Assembly: GCA_031289865.1 (NCBI GenBank)
Contig: JAITOQ010000173.1
Coordinates: 1-18,284 of the forward strand
Length of the DNA stretch: 18,284 bases
From: Clostridiales bacterium
Lineage (GTDB): Bacteria > Bacillota > Clostridia > Christensenellales > JAISNN01
Direction: 5' to 3'
Below are positions 1-6,625 of the stretch, piece after piece. A program made the translations under genes and the position numbers. Numbering within the stretch: position 1 is the first letter of the stretch; the number at the start of each line of letters is the position of its first letter. Below the pieces are notes generated by a model. The model made no database searches. It was given only the letters and a program-made list of their open reading frames with translations, and had not been told where the DNA came from.

Positions 1-969
1 GTATTTAATACCGTTATAAATGAGTGCAAGCAATGCACCGCTCGCCCTACTGATAACTTCGGTCCAATCTCCTCCGATCGGTCTTTCCATTACCTCTTCA
101 CCATATTCGGCAGTTGCCGCCACACTCAACGCCACCGCCGCCGCCGTCGCAACCGCCGCGGTAGTCAATGCAACGGCAAACGCCGTCGACGCAACAGCCG
201 CAGCAGCAGCCCCCGCAGCAGCAGTAGCCCCCGCAACAGCGGCTCCCACAACCGTTGCCGCCACCGTTGTCGTCGCTACCGCCGCCCCCGTCGCCGTGAC
301 TACCGTCGTGGTTACCGCCCCCGCCGCAAGGATAGGTCCCGCGGCAGATATCGCCGCAACCGCTGCAGGCGCGGCAACAACAATAACCGCAACAAGCACA
401 GCGACAACAGCGACCGCAATCGCTACCTTTAAAAGCGTACTCAACCAACCGCAATTATTGACTACTCCCGCGGCTTCTAAGTCGCTTAAAAAGATCACAT
501 TTCCGTCCAAACTAAACGCAATATCAATCTCCCCATCGTCTGAAATAAACGGAACACCCGCTACATCGTCAAAGACCTTTACCCCGTCTAAATCCGTAAG
601 TTCCGCGCTTAAAAACATGACGTTTCTGTCCGCGTCGTAGTAAATATCGTATTCGACAGAGGTTTCCGCAGCTTGTTTGTCCTCATAAGAAACATTGTCT
701 ATGTAGTCAAAGACGGACGCGTCTATCGTCTGTTTTCCGAAAAACTCTATACTGTTTCCGTCTAACACGGCATAAGAATCCTCGTCAAACCCGTCAAAAA
801 AGCTCTGATAATCAACGGCTTTGTCTTGTAACACAACCGTTCTGACTTGCTGTTCCGCTCCCGTATTCAGTCTAAGGAAGTTGACACCGCCGAAATAAAA
901 AGCGATAATCAACACCAAAGCCGACACAAAAAGCGTTAAATAACCTTTTTTCTTGAAAAAATTGATCAT
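1..969 (-). CDS. Membrane-anchored protein with long Ala/Val-rich hydrophobic domain, partial (C-terminus beyond the window)
   Basis: I do not recognise this family. Reading from ATG at 969 gives 323 codons with no stop, so the gene leaves the window at its 3' end. A strong AGGAGGAA ribosome site (976-983) sits six bases upstream. Residues 1-8 are basic (INFFKKK) and 9-29 form a hydrophobic segment, so the protein has a signal anchor or an uncleaved signal peptide. Residues about 30-175 are acidic and probably extracytoplasmic. They contain a weak internal repeat: YDIYYDADRNVMFLSAEL (107-124) resembles IDIAFSLDGNVIFLSDLE (148-165). Residues 176-285 are almost entirely Ala, Val, Thr and Gly, enough for several membrane passes or a glycine/alanine-zipper bundle. 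Then comes EYGEEVMERPIGGDW (288-302) and a further hydrophobic patch. A near-consensus promoter lies just upstream (1002-1030). An effector or toxin-like role is conceivable but unsupported, because the C-terminal domain is missing. Confidence 0.8.
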   Translation of the reverse strand, partial: MINFFKKKGYLTLFVSALVLIIAFYFGGVNFLRLNTGAEQQVRTVVLQDKAVDYQSFFDGFDEDSYAVLDGNSIEFFGKQTIDASVFDYIDNVSYEDKQAAETSVEYDIYYDADRNVMFLSAELTDLDGVKVFDDVAGVPFISDDGEIDIAFSLDGNVIFLSDLEAAGVVNNCGWLSTLLKVAIAVAVVAVLVAVIVVAAPAAVAAISAAGPILAAGAVTTTVVTATGAAVATTTVAATVVGAAVAGATAAAGAAAAAVASTAFAVALTTAAVATAAAVALSVAATAEYGEEVMERPIGGDWTEVISRASGALLALIYNGIKY

Positions 970-1001
970 AAAAAATTCCTCCTGTTTAGTAGATTAAATT
1001 C

Positions 1002-1030
1002 ATTTTAGTACACAAAAGAGCAATTGTCAA
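1002..1030 (-). promoter_or_regulatory. Sigma-A type promoter for the membrane-anchored protein gene
   Basis: On the minus strand: -35 TTGACA (1025-1030), a 17-base spacer, then -10 TAAAAT (1002-1007). Predicted transcription start is near 995, giving a short leader that contains the AGGAGGAA ribosome site of the gene starting at 969. The -35 is a perfect consensus and the -10 has one mismatch. Confidence 0.75.
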
Positions 1031-1079
1031 TACATAATTTAAAAATCCTTTCGAATTCCTCCGAGAATTTCAACAGTGT

Positions 1080-1104
1080 GATACAAAAAATGCTTTTTTG
1101 TATC
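1080..1104. repeat. Perfect A/T-rich palindrome with 11-bp arms
   Basis: Arms 1080-1090 and 1094-1104 are exact reverse complements (GATACAAAAAA / TTTTTTGTATC) around a three-base loop. It lies 50 bases upstream of the -35 element at 1025-1030, between the two tandem promoters. It could be a weak A/U terminator for the upstream transcript or a protein-binding operator; the sequence alone does not decide. Confidence 0.4.
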
Positions 1105-1193
1105 GATAATACTCCTTTTGTTTTTCGATTTCGTATTTATTACTACAAAAAACAATTTTGACGCTAAAAAAAATACCTCCCGTTGTTTGATTT

Positions 1194-1440
1194 AAAAAAA
1201 CATTGGGCGGCATATCAGTCAACAAAAAACAGAAAACACTATTATAAAAAGTGCATCTTCCCAATGTTGCTACACACCTGAATAACAAGAAAAAGGTTTT
1301 TTATCGGATTTCCTCACAAAAACTTTAAAGCTCATATTCATAGGGAAAAACACACTTTTTACCTAAGCCGATATAAGCCTAAAATTATTATGAGAAAATG
1401 TTACCTTTCCCCCTTGTATATTAAAATTCAGATATGTAGC
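1194..1440 (-). ncRNA. Possible small RNA or leader transcript from an orphan strong promoter
   Basis: A strong promoter (1447-1475) would start a transcript near 1440, but no convincing coding region follows. On the minus strand the segment ends in an inverted repeat AACATTGGG (1260-1268) / CCCAATGTT (1199-1207) followed directly by five more T residues (1194-1198), which looks like an intrinsic terminator with a 52-base loop. A small nested stem (CACT/AGTG) can form inside that loop. The predicted RNA is about 245 nt. It contains a 23-codon ORF (1341-1270, starting MNMSFKVF) with no ribosome site. It could instead be a long 5' leader of the gene at 1-969. No known RNA family was recognised; this is inference from promoter and terminator signals. 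Confidence 0.3.
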
Positions 1441-1446
1441 ATGCAC

Positions 1447-1475
1447 AGTATATCAAATATATTTTAATTTGTCAA
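1447..1475 (-). promoter_or_regulatory. Near-perfect sigma-A promoter with extended -10, no obvious gene downstream
   Basis: Minus strand: -35 TTGACA (1470-1475), 17-base spacer, TGA then -10 TATACT (1447-1452). Consensus -35, one mismatch in the -10 and a TGn extension together make it the strongest promoter-like signal I found in the window. It fires away from ricT into an AT-rich region lacking a good ORF. Confidence 0.7.
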
Positions 1476-1518
1476 TATCTTTGAAAAAATAATTTAATAA
1501 AAAAAATAAAGAAATAAA

Positions 1519-1541
1519 GGTCGGAGCGTTCTTCTCCGACC
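1519..1541 (-). terminator. Intrinsic terminator downstream of ricT
   Basis: Perfect 8-bp GC-rich stem GGTCGGAG (1519-1526) / CTCCGACC (1534-1541) with a seven-base loop. On the minus strand it is followed by a T-rich stretch (TTTATTTCTTTATTTTTTTT, 1499-1518). It lies about 90 bases past the ricT stop, so it probably ends the decarboxylase-tmk-holB-ricT transcription block. The U tract is interrupted, so efficiency is uncertain. Confidence 0.65.
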
Positions 1542-1552
1542 ATGCTATTCCA

Positions 1553-1627
1553 CTATAAATTACTAAGACTTTTTGAAAAGAGTGCAGAGAAAAAATTTTG
1601 TCTTTGCACCCTCTCTCATCAAAAAAA
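1553..1627 (-). repeat. Structured dispersed repeat, copy X (minus orientation)
   Basis: Begins just past the ricT stop. Read on the minus strand it matches the plus-strand sequence at 3901-3984: shared TTTTTTTGAT, GACAAAATTTT, CTCTTTTCAAAAAGTCT and GTAATTTATA blocks in the same order. It forms a hairpin GTGCAAAGA / TCTCTGCAC (1601-1609 with 1582-1590) containing one mismatch. The stem sequence differs from copy Y, yet pairing is kept in both. Confidence 0.7.
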
Positions 1628-1632
1628 TAAAA

Positions 1633-2499
1633 TCACTCCAGCTCTTTCAGCTCGCCTTCGTCTTCACCGAGTTCCTTTTCCGACTGTTTTACGGTGTTTT
1701 TGAGGTCATTCAGCTTATAGACGCGCATATCGTACGTTCCGTCGGCGAGTTTCACTCTGATCTTTGAGGTTTGGCGCAGTATATCGTTCCCCTCGACCGT
1801 CCCTTCTCCGTCGGGTGTCACGGCGTTTGACCCGACACGCGGCATCTCTTTAAACATCTCCTTATAGTATGCGTTTTCGTAGGACAGACAGCACATCAAC
1901 CGTCCGCACACCCCGCTGATTTTGGCGGGATTGAGCGACAGCCCTTGAATCTTTGCCATTTTTATCGACACTTTTGCAAAATCGCTCAAATGATTACAGC
2001 AGCAGCACGGTCTGCCGCAAGACGCAAGCGCACCGCGCAGTTTCACATCGTCGCGCTCATGGATTTGTCTTAACTCTATTCTGACGCGAAACACGGCGGC
2101 AAGGTCTTTGACGAGTTCGCGAAAATCCACGCGCCCCGCCGCGGTAAAATATATGACGAGTTTGGAGCGGTCAAACGCGTATTCCGCGTCGACAAGCTTC
2201 ATGACAAGACCCCGCGCTTGAATTTTTTCGAGCGTAAGCCTTAAAATTTCGGGCTTGTCCTCAAGATTTTTTATATACGCCGCCTTATCCTCCTCCGTCG
2301 CCCGTCTCAAAATACTTTTGAGCGGCGCAACGATCTCGTAATCGCGCACGGATTTATTCCCAAGCGCAACGAGTCCGTACTCGTCGCCCTTTGCGGTATC
2401 GACGATCACCCCGTCGCCCTCGACAAATTCCTCGCCGAGCGGATCAAAATAATACGCTTTTCCCTTGTTGTTAAATTTAACACCTATTATAATCGGCAT
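1633..2499 (-). CDS. ricT: RicT (YaaT) PSP1-domain protein, iron-sulfur Y-complex subunit
   Basis: RicT works with RicA and RicF as an [Fe-S]-containing complex that helps RNase Y mature selected mRNAs in Bacillota and affects sporulation and competence in B. subtilis (family knowledge). The 288-residue protein has the PSP1 signature: NPAKISGVCGRLMCCLSYEN (190-209) and, upstream, ASCGRPCCCC (159-168). Cysteines 161, 165-168, 198, 203 and 204 are the candidate cluster ligands; the CCCC run replaces the more usual CGRMLCC pattern. The tail (about 272-288) is very acidic. The start is ATG at 2499 with a GGAGG site (2508-2512). It follows holB as in B. subtilis (holB-yaaT), but here 455 bases of repeats separate them. 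It is the last gene before a terminator. Identification is secure; whether the host sporulates is not shown. Confidence 0.95.
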   Translation of the reverse strand: MPIIIGVKFNNKGKAYYFDPLGEEFVEGDGVIVDTAKGDEYGLVALGNKSVRDYEIVAPLKSILRRATEEDKAAYIKNLEDKPEILRLTLEKIQARGLVMKLVDAEYAFDRSKLVIYFTAAGRVDFRELVKDLAAVFRVRIELRQIHERDDVKLRGALASCGRPCCCCNHLSDFAKVSIKMAKIQGLSLNPAKISGVCGRLMCCLSYENAYYKEMFKEMPRVGSNAVTPDGEGTVEGNDILRQTSKIRVKLADGTYDMRVYKLNDLKNTVKQSEKELGEDEGELKELE

Positions 2500-2552
2500 T
2501 GTCCGTACCTCCGTTTTTTTATATCAGTTTTAATATATATACCTATTTTTTT

Positions 2553-2963
2553 AAGTTGAAAATTGAGAGTTGAAAGTTGAAAGTTAAGGTGTCGCTATGC
2601 TCCGATAAAAAAGCATGTGTCATTCTGAGCTTGCGAAGAATCTCAAACGGAAACGTGACGTTTCACCCGCCGTTGAAAGTTGAAAATTGAGGCATCGCTA
2701 CGCTCCGATAAAAAGTAAGTGTCATTCTGAGCTTGCGAAGAATCTAAAACGATTTCTCCGAATTATATCTAATTTAAATCCGATTTTTATTTAGTCGTTA
2801 TACCGCCGACGTTTTAGATTCTTCGCTATGCTCAGAATGACACCGATTTTTATTTAGTCGTTATACCGCCGACGTTTTAGATTCTTCGCTATGCTCAGAA
2901 TGACACCGATTTTTTTAGTTTGTTCCTTAATTTTCAACTTTCCACTTTCAATTTTCAACTTTT
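2553..2963. repeat. Intergenic repeat island between holB and ricT
   Basis: This fills nearly the whole holB-ricT spacer. In plus-strand order: heptad array TTGARAR (2553-2586), a TCGCTATGCTCCGATAAAA module (2592-2610), palindrome element A (2619-2649), a second heptad stretch (2672-2690), the TCGCT module again, element A (2721-2752), two inverted A copies (2808-2842 and 2871-2905) inside a perfect 63-bp tandem duplication, then an inverted heptad array (2929-2963) that contains the holB stop codon. No ORF or RNA gene was recognised in it. Confidence 0.9.
2780..2905. repeat. Perfect 63-bp tandem duplication containing element A
   Basis: Units 2780-2842 and 2843-2905 are identical, and a truncated third start (CCGATTTTT) follows at 2906. 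Each unit carries one minus-oriented copy of the ATTCT...AGAAT palindrome. Identity across the full unit points to a recent duplication. Confidence 0.9.
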
Positions 2964-3890
2964 AGTAAGATAACTCGTCTCCAGCATTCCCATCATGAGG
3001 TTTTCCGCGACGGAAATGCTCCCCGTATTAAAGAAAACCCGTTTTCGCGCATCCATGATCAGATAGACGTAACGCGTGAGCGCGGCGATTTCCGCACCCT
3101 TTATCAAGACCCGTTTTTCGTCGCCTTGCGCCAAGCCTTGTACGGTCTCGTTTATGATTGCCTCAAAGATATTCAGCGTGTCCTTAAAGTGTTCTTTTTC
3201 AAAGGCGGGGCGGTATAGATACCGAATAATCTCGCCGCTTTTTTTCAGTCCGTTCAATATCTCTATACATTCAAAATACAGCTTGCGGTATTCGACGTCG
3301 GCGATCATATTCCTTGCATTGTCCGTAAATCCGTCCGCAAGCATGACCGCGGTCGCGACAAACGGGTCGCCCTTAAATTCTTCCGATAGGATTTTTGCCG
3401 CGTCCGCACGGTCCGACGCCGTCAAATACAGCTTTTCGCACCGCGACAGTACTGTTTTTAACACGGCGTCCTCGTTCTTTGCACTCAAAAAAAATATAAC
3501 GCCCTCCGGCGGTTCCTCGAGAGATTTTAAAAGCTTATTTTGTACGGCGGGCAAAAGCGCGTCCACGCCGCCGATATAGTACAGCTTGTTGTCTCCGTCG
3601 ATCGGTTTTATGTACAGATCGGCGATCATCGTTTCGGCGTCGGCGACGTTGAATTTACCCTCCGACACAAATATTCCCGAATGATTGCCCCCTAACACCT
3701 TGCGGCATTCCCCGCAGCTAAAGCACGGCTCAACCTTGCCGCTCTTACAAAACACCGTGAGCGCAAACAGCGTAAAAACCTCCCGCGCCGCACGCTCCGA
3801 CGGCGTAACCAAAAGATAGCTGTGCTTTAAACCGCCGCTCGCCGCCTGACTCCTAAATCGGCGCACCGGCTCGCTCTCAAGATAAAACAT
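2955..3890 (-). CDS. holB: DNA polymerase III delta' subunit (clamp loader)
   Basis: Delta' is part of the clamp-loader complex that opens the beta sliding clamp and loads it on primed DNA. The 311-residue protein shows four zinc-ligand cysteines C48, C56, C59, C62 (CFSCGECRKV), the LLKSLEEPP motif (120-128) of clamp-loader AAA+ folds and the SRC motif (149-151, in VLSRCEKL) that supplies the arginine finger. The P-loop position (VTPSERAAREV, 28-38) lacks GxxGxGKT, so it is degenerate, consistent with delta' not hydrolysing ATP. Length fits the family. The ATG at 3890 has AGGAGA four bases upstream. Its UGA stop (2957-2955) lies inside a heptad array. Placement downstream of tmk and upstream of ricT matches Bacillus gene order. 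Confidence 0.93.
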   Translation of the reverse strand: MFYLESEPVRRFRSQAASGGLKHSYLLVTPSERAAREVFTLFALTVFCKSGKVEPCFSCGECRKVLGGNHSGIFVSEGKFNVADAETMIADLYIKPIDGDNKLYYIGGVDALLPAVQNKLLKSLEEPPEGVIFFLSAKNEDAVLKTVLSRCEKLYLTASDRADAAKILSEEFKGDPFVATAVMLADGFTDNARNMIADVEYRKLYFECIEILNGLKKSGEIIRYLYRPAFEKEHFKDTLNIFEAIINETVQGLAQGDEKRVLIKGAEIAALTRYVYLIMDARKRVFFNTGSISVAENLMMGMLETSYLTKS

Positions 3891-3900
3891 GCGCTCTCCT

Positions 3901-3984
3901 TTTTTTTTGATAATAGAGGTCGCGAGACAAAATTTTCTAGAAAATTTTTTCTCGCGCTCTTTTCAAAAAGTCTCGTAATTTATA
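3901..3984 (+). repeat. Structured dispersed repeat, copy Y (plus orientation)
   Basis: Second copy of the element seen at 1553-1627, in opposite orientation, immediately upstream of the holB ribosome site. It has a CGCGAGA (3921-3927) / TCTCGCG (3950-3956) stem enclosing a perfect 20-bp palindrome AAAATTTTCTAGAAAATTTT (3929-3948), followed by CTCTTTTCAAAAAGTCT and GTAATTTATA as in copy X. Copy X lacks a 12-base part of the inner palindrome. In the holB mRNA this hairpin would lie in the 5' leader. Confidence 0.7.
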
Positions 3985-4179
3985 AGGTCTGTTCCGACTT
4001 TAAGCGGGTGTCCTTATGTTTTTTATCGGTGTCTTTCTGAGCATAGCGAAGAATCTAAAACGATTTCTCCGAATCCCCTCTCTTCTTATCCGCAATTTTG
4101 CATTCTGCATTCTGCATTACTTAATTCCTCACTTTTCAATTTTCAATTCTCAATTCTCAATTCTCAATTTTCAATTTAA
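3985..4179. repeat. Intergenic repeat island between tmk and holB
   Basis: Contains one plus-oriented element A (about 4031-4074, ATCTAAAACGATTTCTCCGA arm), a TGCATTC heptad run (4100-4118), then a TTTTCAA/TTCTCAA heptad array (4132-4179) that runs into the 3' end of tmk and supplies its stop codon. No gene was seen. Confidence 0.85.
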
Positions 4180-4786
4180 AAAACCCTATTTTCTCTAAAA
4201 TCTCCGTTATTCTTAAAAAAGTTTCTTCCTTTCCCGTAGGTTTTATCGTATAAAAGTTTTTTTCAGTCCTCTCAAGCTCCTTAAAGCCCTCATAAACCCT
4301 TTTATGAAACTCCGCAGCTTCCAATTCCATGCGGTCGTTTTGCCCGTCCTCGCGTGAATAAGCCCTCTCGTGACTCAAGTCTATAAACAGTACGGCGTCG
4401 GGCATACAATTTTTTACCGCGTACATATTCAAACTCTCCACACAATCCTTTCCGAGTCCCCTCGCAAAAGCCTGATAAGCGTACGACGAATGAATATACC
4501 TGTCGCAAACCACGTTTTTTCCGCTCCTAAGCGCGGGCAGTATCGTTTCGTCGATATGCTGACAGCGCGCCGCCGCATAAAGTAACGCTTCGGTATGCGC
4601 CGACATGCGCCCAAGATAGGACGGGTCGAGTATCACGCCCCTTATGCGCTCCGCAATCGGACTCCCGCCCGGCTCGCGTGTAAAAAGGGTCTTGTCCGCA
4701 ATCCCCCTCTTTAAGAGATACTCTTTAAGCATTTCGATGTAGGTGCTTTTTCCTACGCGTTCACAGCCTTCTATCGTAACAAACAT
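4157..4786 (-). CDS. tmk: Thymidylate kinase
   Basis: Converts dTMP to dTDP with ATP, a cytosolic step of dTTP synthesis. The 209-residue protein has a Walker A loop GCERVGKST (7-15), the REPGG substrate loop (37-41), the DRY motif with SSYAYQ (95-105) and a LID region with DRMELE (151-156). The P-loop carries E-R where many homologues have D-G or E-G, still within GxxxxGK[ST]. The start is ATG at 4786 with AAGGAT close upstream. The C-terminal residues KLKIEN and the UGA stop (4159-4157) are encoded by the heptad array, so the original end of the gene was probably replaced by repeat sequence. It lies upstream of holB as in B. subtilis, without the intervening yaaQ/yaaR. Confidence 0.95.
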   Translation of the reverse strand: MFVTIEGCERVGKSTYIEMLKEYLLKRGIADKTLFTREPGGSPIAERIRGVILDPSYLGRMSAHTEALLYAAARCQHIDETILPALRSGKNVVCDRYIHSSYAYQAFARGLGKDCVESLNMYAVKNCMPDAVLFIDLSHERAYSREDGQNDRMELEAAEFHKRVYEGFKELERTEKNFYTIKPTGKEETFLRITEILEKIGFFKLKIEN

Positions 4787-4800
4787 AATATCCTTTTTTT

Positions 4801-5063
4801 AAGTTGAAAGTTGAGAGTTGAAAGTTGAAAAGTTATGGTCGCTTTGCTCCGATAAAGAAGTCGGTGTCATTCTGAGCTTGTGAAGAATCTAAAACGAGCT
4901 CAGAACCTACCTCTTCTTATCCTCACTTTTCAACTTTCAACTCTCAATTCTCAACTTTAAAAAGCAAGTGTCATTCTGAGCTTGTGAAGAATCTAAAACG
5001 ATTTCTCCGAATCATATCTCTGATTATCCTCACTTTTCAACTTTCAACTTTCAATTCTCAACT
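4801..5063. repeat. Intergenic repeat island between the decarboxylase gene and tmk
   Basis: Plus-strand order: TTGAAAG heptads (4801-4832), a TCGCTTTGCTCCGATAAA module (4839-4856), element A (4866-4895), inverted heptads (4927-4958), element A again with ATTTCTCCGA tail (4970-5012), inverted heptads (5034-5063). The last array contains the stop codon of the decarboxylase gene. The island begins only 14 bases upstream of the tmk start. No gene was seen. Confidence 0.88.
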
Positions 5064-6409
5064 CTTACCGCTACTTTCCCTTCTATAAGCCCGAACAGCT
5101 TTCCCTTGTTTTTTAAGAAGTAGTCGAGGGCTTCGCGGGTCACCGCGCTCCCTCTGACCACCGCGGGCGTACCGGGAGGATAGATCCCGATTTCTACCGC
5201 GGAAATGCGTCCCTCCGCTTCCTCTATATCGATAAATTCAATCTGCCGTCCCGACAAAAACAACGTACTCTCCGTCGTGTCGCATGCGGGCGGGAAGTGG
5301 ATTTCCTTTGCCTTTTCGGTCAGCTTGATGTCCTTTATCGCCGCCGCAAGCTTATCGAGCGCGTTCGGATTGTAAGGCGAGAGGATAAATACTGCGCGGT
5401 TTCCGTAGCTCATCTCCGCATAGATATTGCGTTTTTCGAGTTCTTGAGAGAGCTGTTCTCCCGAATATTCACCGCAGTTTAACACCAACCGCGAAAAGTC
5501 GCTCGTGTTATGGTTTTCGTTATTTACATAGCAAAAGTCGGTATTTTCGATAGCGCGTACAAAGTCGTGCAGCTTTGAATACAAGCCCGCATAGACGCTT
5601 CCTCCGTCGTCCGCCATTCTCGCTATCGCATAATCTATCGACGCAAGAGTAAGGTATTGAGGACTCGTCGTATGGAATGCGGCGCGTTTCAGCTCAGCTT
5701 CGAGCCTAAATTTGTCGCTTGAGCAATGAAGTATCGCCCCGCCCGAATATACGGGCATGGTCTTGTGACAGCTGTCTATGACATAATCCGACCGCCCCAC
5801 CGCCGACAGCGGCAAAAGCCCGCTGTAGACAAAGTGCGCGCCGTGCGCTTGATCGGTGATGAGCCGCGTCCCGTACTCCTTGACGACCTTGTATATATCG
5901 CCCGTTTCGGCACAGCGTCCGAAATAGTCGGGCGACGTGATGACGACGGCGGCGACGTCGGGGATTTTTTTGAGGGCTTTTTCGACGGCGGCGGCTTTTG
6001 CGGGGTATAGATACCCTTCTCCGTCGTCCTCCATGTCAAAAAAGAAGGGTTTTAACCCGTTGGAAGAAGCGGCGGCTAATACGGATTTGTGGCAATTTCT
6101 GCCGATCACGATATTTTTACCGTAGCCCGCAACGGCGGAAACCGCCGCAAAAACCGCGCTCGTCGCGCCGTTCGTAAAATAGAGCGTGCCGCAAGAACCG
6201 TAAAATTCAGCGGCTTGCTCCTCCGACTCCTTGATTATTCCGCTCGTATAGAGCAGATTGTCGGAGAACGAAAGCTCCGTAATGTCGTAGCCCGAACCCT
6301 TAAAAATCCCGCCCTTAAATACCCCTTGGTGTCCGGGCGTATGAAAGCGCGTAGGCGTTTTGGCGTGGTAGTTTAGTACACAGTCAAGTATAGGCGTTTT
6401 TAGCTTCAT
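5051..6409 (-). CDS. Orn/Lys/Arg decarboxylase family PLP enzyme (YaaO-like)
   Basis: A fold-type I PLP enzyme of the group III (ornithine/lysine/arginine) decarboxylase family. The 452 residues show HTPGHQG (23-29), NGATSA (80-85), the RNCHKS motif (104-109), DQAHGAHF (186-193) for cofactor contacts, and DSCHKTMPVYSGG (212-224), where K216 should form the Schiff base with PLP. The length matches the short Gram-positive forms (YaaO/SpeA type), which lack the N-terminal wing domain of enterobacterial inducible enzymes. Substrate cannot be told from sequence; lysine, arginine or ornithine are the family options. The start ATG at 6409 has AGAGGAAA upstream. The UGA stop (5053-5051) is within a heptad array. 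In B. subtilis yaaO also precedes tmk, which supports orthology. The job of this gene next to nucleotide and replication genes is unclear even in Bacillus. Confidence 0.9.
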   Translation of the reverse strand: MKLKTPILDCVLNYHAKTPTRFHTPGHQGVFKGGIFKGSGYDITELSFSDNLLYTSGIIKESEEQAAEFYGSCGTLYFTNGATSAVFAAVSAVAGYGKNIVIGRNCHKSVLAAASSNGLKPFFFDMEDDGEGYLYPAKAAAVEKALKKIPDVAAVVITSPDYFGRCAETGDIYKVVKEYGTRLITDQAHGAHFVYSGLLPLSAVGRSDYVIDSCHKTMPVYSGGAILHCSSDKFRLEAELKRAAFHTTSPQYLTLASIDYAIARMADDGGSVYAGLYSKLHDFVRAIENTDFCYVNNENHNTSDFSRLVLNCGEYSGEQLSQELEKRNIYAEMSYGNRAVFILSPYNPNALDKLAAAIKDIKLTEKAKEIHFPPACDTTESTLFLSGRQIEFIDIEEAEGRISAVEIGIYPPGTPAVVRGSAVTREALDYFLKNKGKLFGLIEGKVAVRVEN

Positions 6410-6450
6410 ATGTTTCCTCTATAGTAGGTGTAATTCTGAACAAAGCTGGC

Positions 6451-6550
6451 ATTCTTGTAGGGGACGATGCCCTCATCGTCCCGTATCCGTATAAAAAAAC
6501 GGTATCATTTTTCGGTGTGGGACGATGAGGGCATTGTCCCCTACAAGAGA
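6451..6550. repeat. REPIN-like inverted repeat, copy 1
   Basis: Left arm 6452-6482 and right arm 6519-6550 are near-perfect reverse complements (one substitution, one small insertion). Each arm is itself a hairpin, GGGACGATG / CATCGTCCC around a short loop, so two REP-like units face each other across about 36 bases. It lies between lysS (3' side) and the decarboxylase gene (5' side). The 6-base variable part of the stem differs from copy 2 at 8825-8910, but pairing is kept. Confidence 0.85.
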
Positions 6551-6625
6551 ATTACCGACTTTTCTTTTATCGGCAATTCTGCATTTATAAATTCCTCACT
6601 TTTCAACTTTCAATTTTCAATTTTT
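6551..6625. repeat. Heptad array and short TGCATT remnant at the lysS 3' end
   Basis: A single CAATTCTGCATTT remnant near 6580 is followed by a TTTTCAA/CTTTCAA array (6600-6625) that contains the lysS stop codon. Together with the REPIN-like element this occupies the spacer between lysS and the decarboxylase gene. Confidence 0.75.

Noticed and set aside
98..454. Cysteine/glycine-rich 118-residue minus-strand ORF, and a 206-residue Ala-rich plus-strand ORF over the same area (20-640)
   Set aside because: Both are off-frame readings of the GC-rich Ala/Val codons of the real gene at 1-969, which has a strong ribosome site and promoter. Its frame stays open to the window edge.
1070..1288. 72-codon minus-strand ORF in the AT-rich spacer
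   Set aside because: TTG start with no ribosome site, no family resemblance, and it crosses both the terminator-like inverted repeat and the 1080-1104 palindrome.
2518..2526. Extended -10 (TGATATAAA) promoter for ricT
   Set aside because: Its predicted start would fall at the ribosome site, leaving almost no leader, and no -35 is visible.
4016..4198. 60-codon plus-strand ORF (and similar ORFs at 8771-8956 and 8835-9257)
   Set aside because: Made of repeat sequence, which is open in the CTTTCAA direction; no ribosome site, and it overlaps real genes on the other strand.
6451..6550. Intrinsic terminator for lysS
   Set aside because: The stem is strong, but no T run follows on the minus strand, and the double-hairpin form with a second copy at 8825-8910 fits a REPIN-like repeat better.
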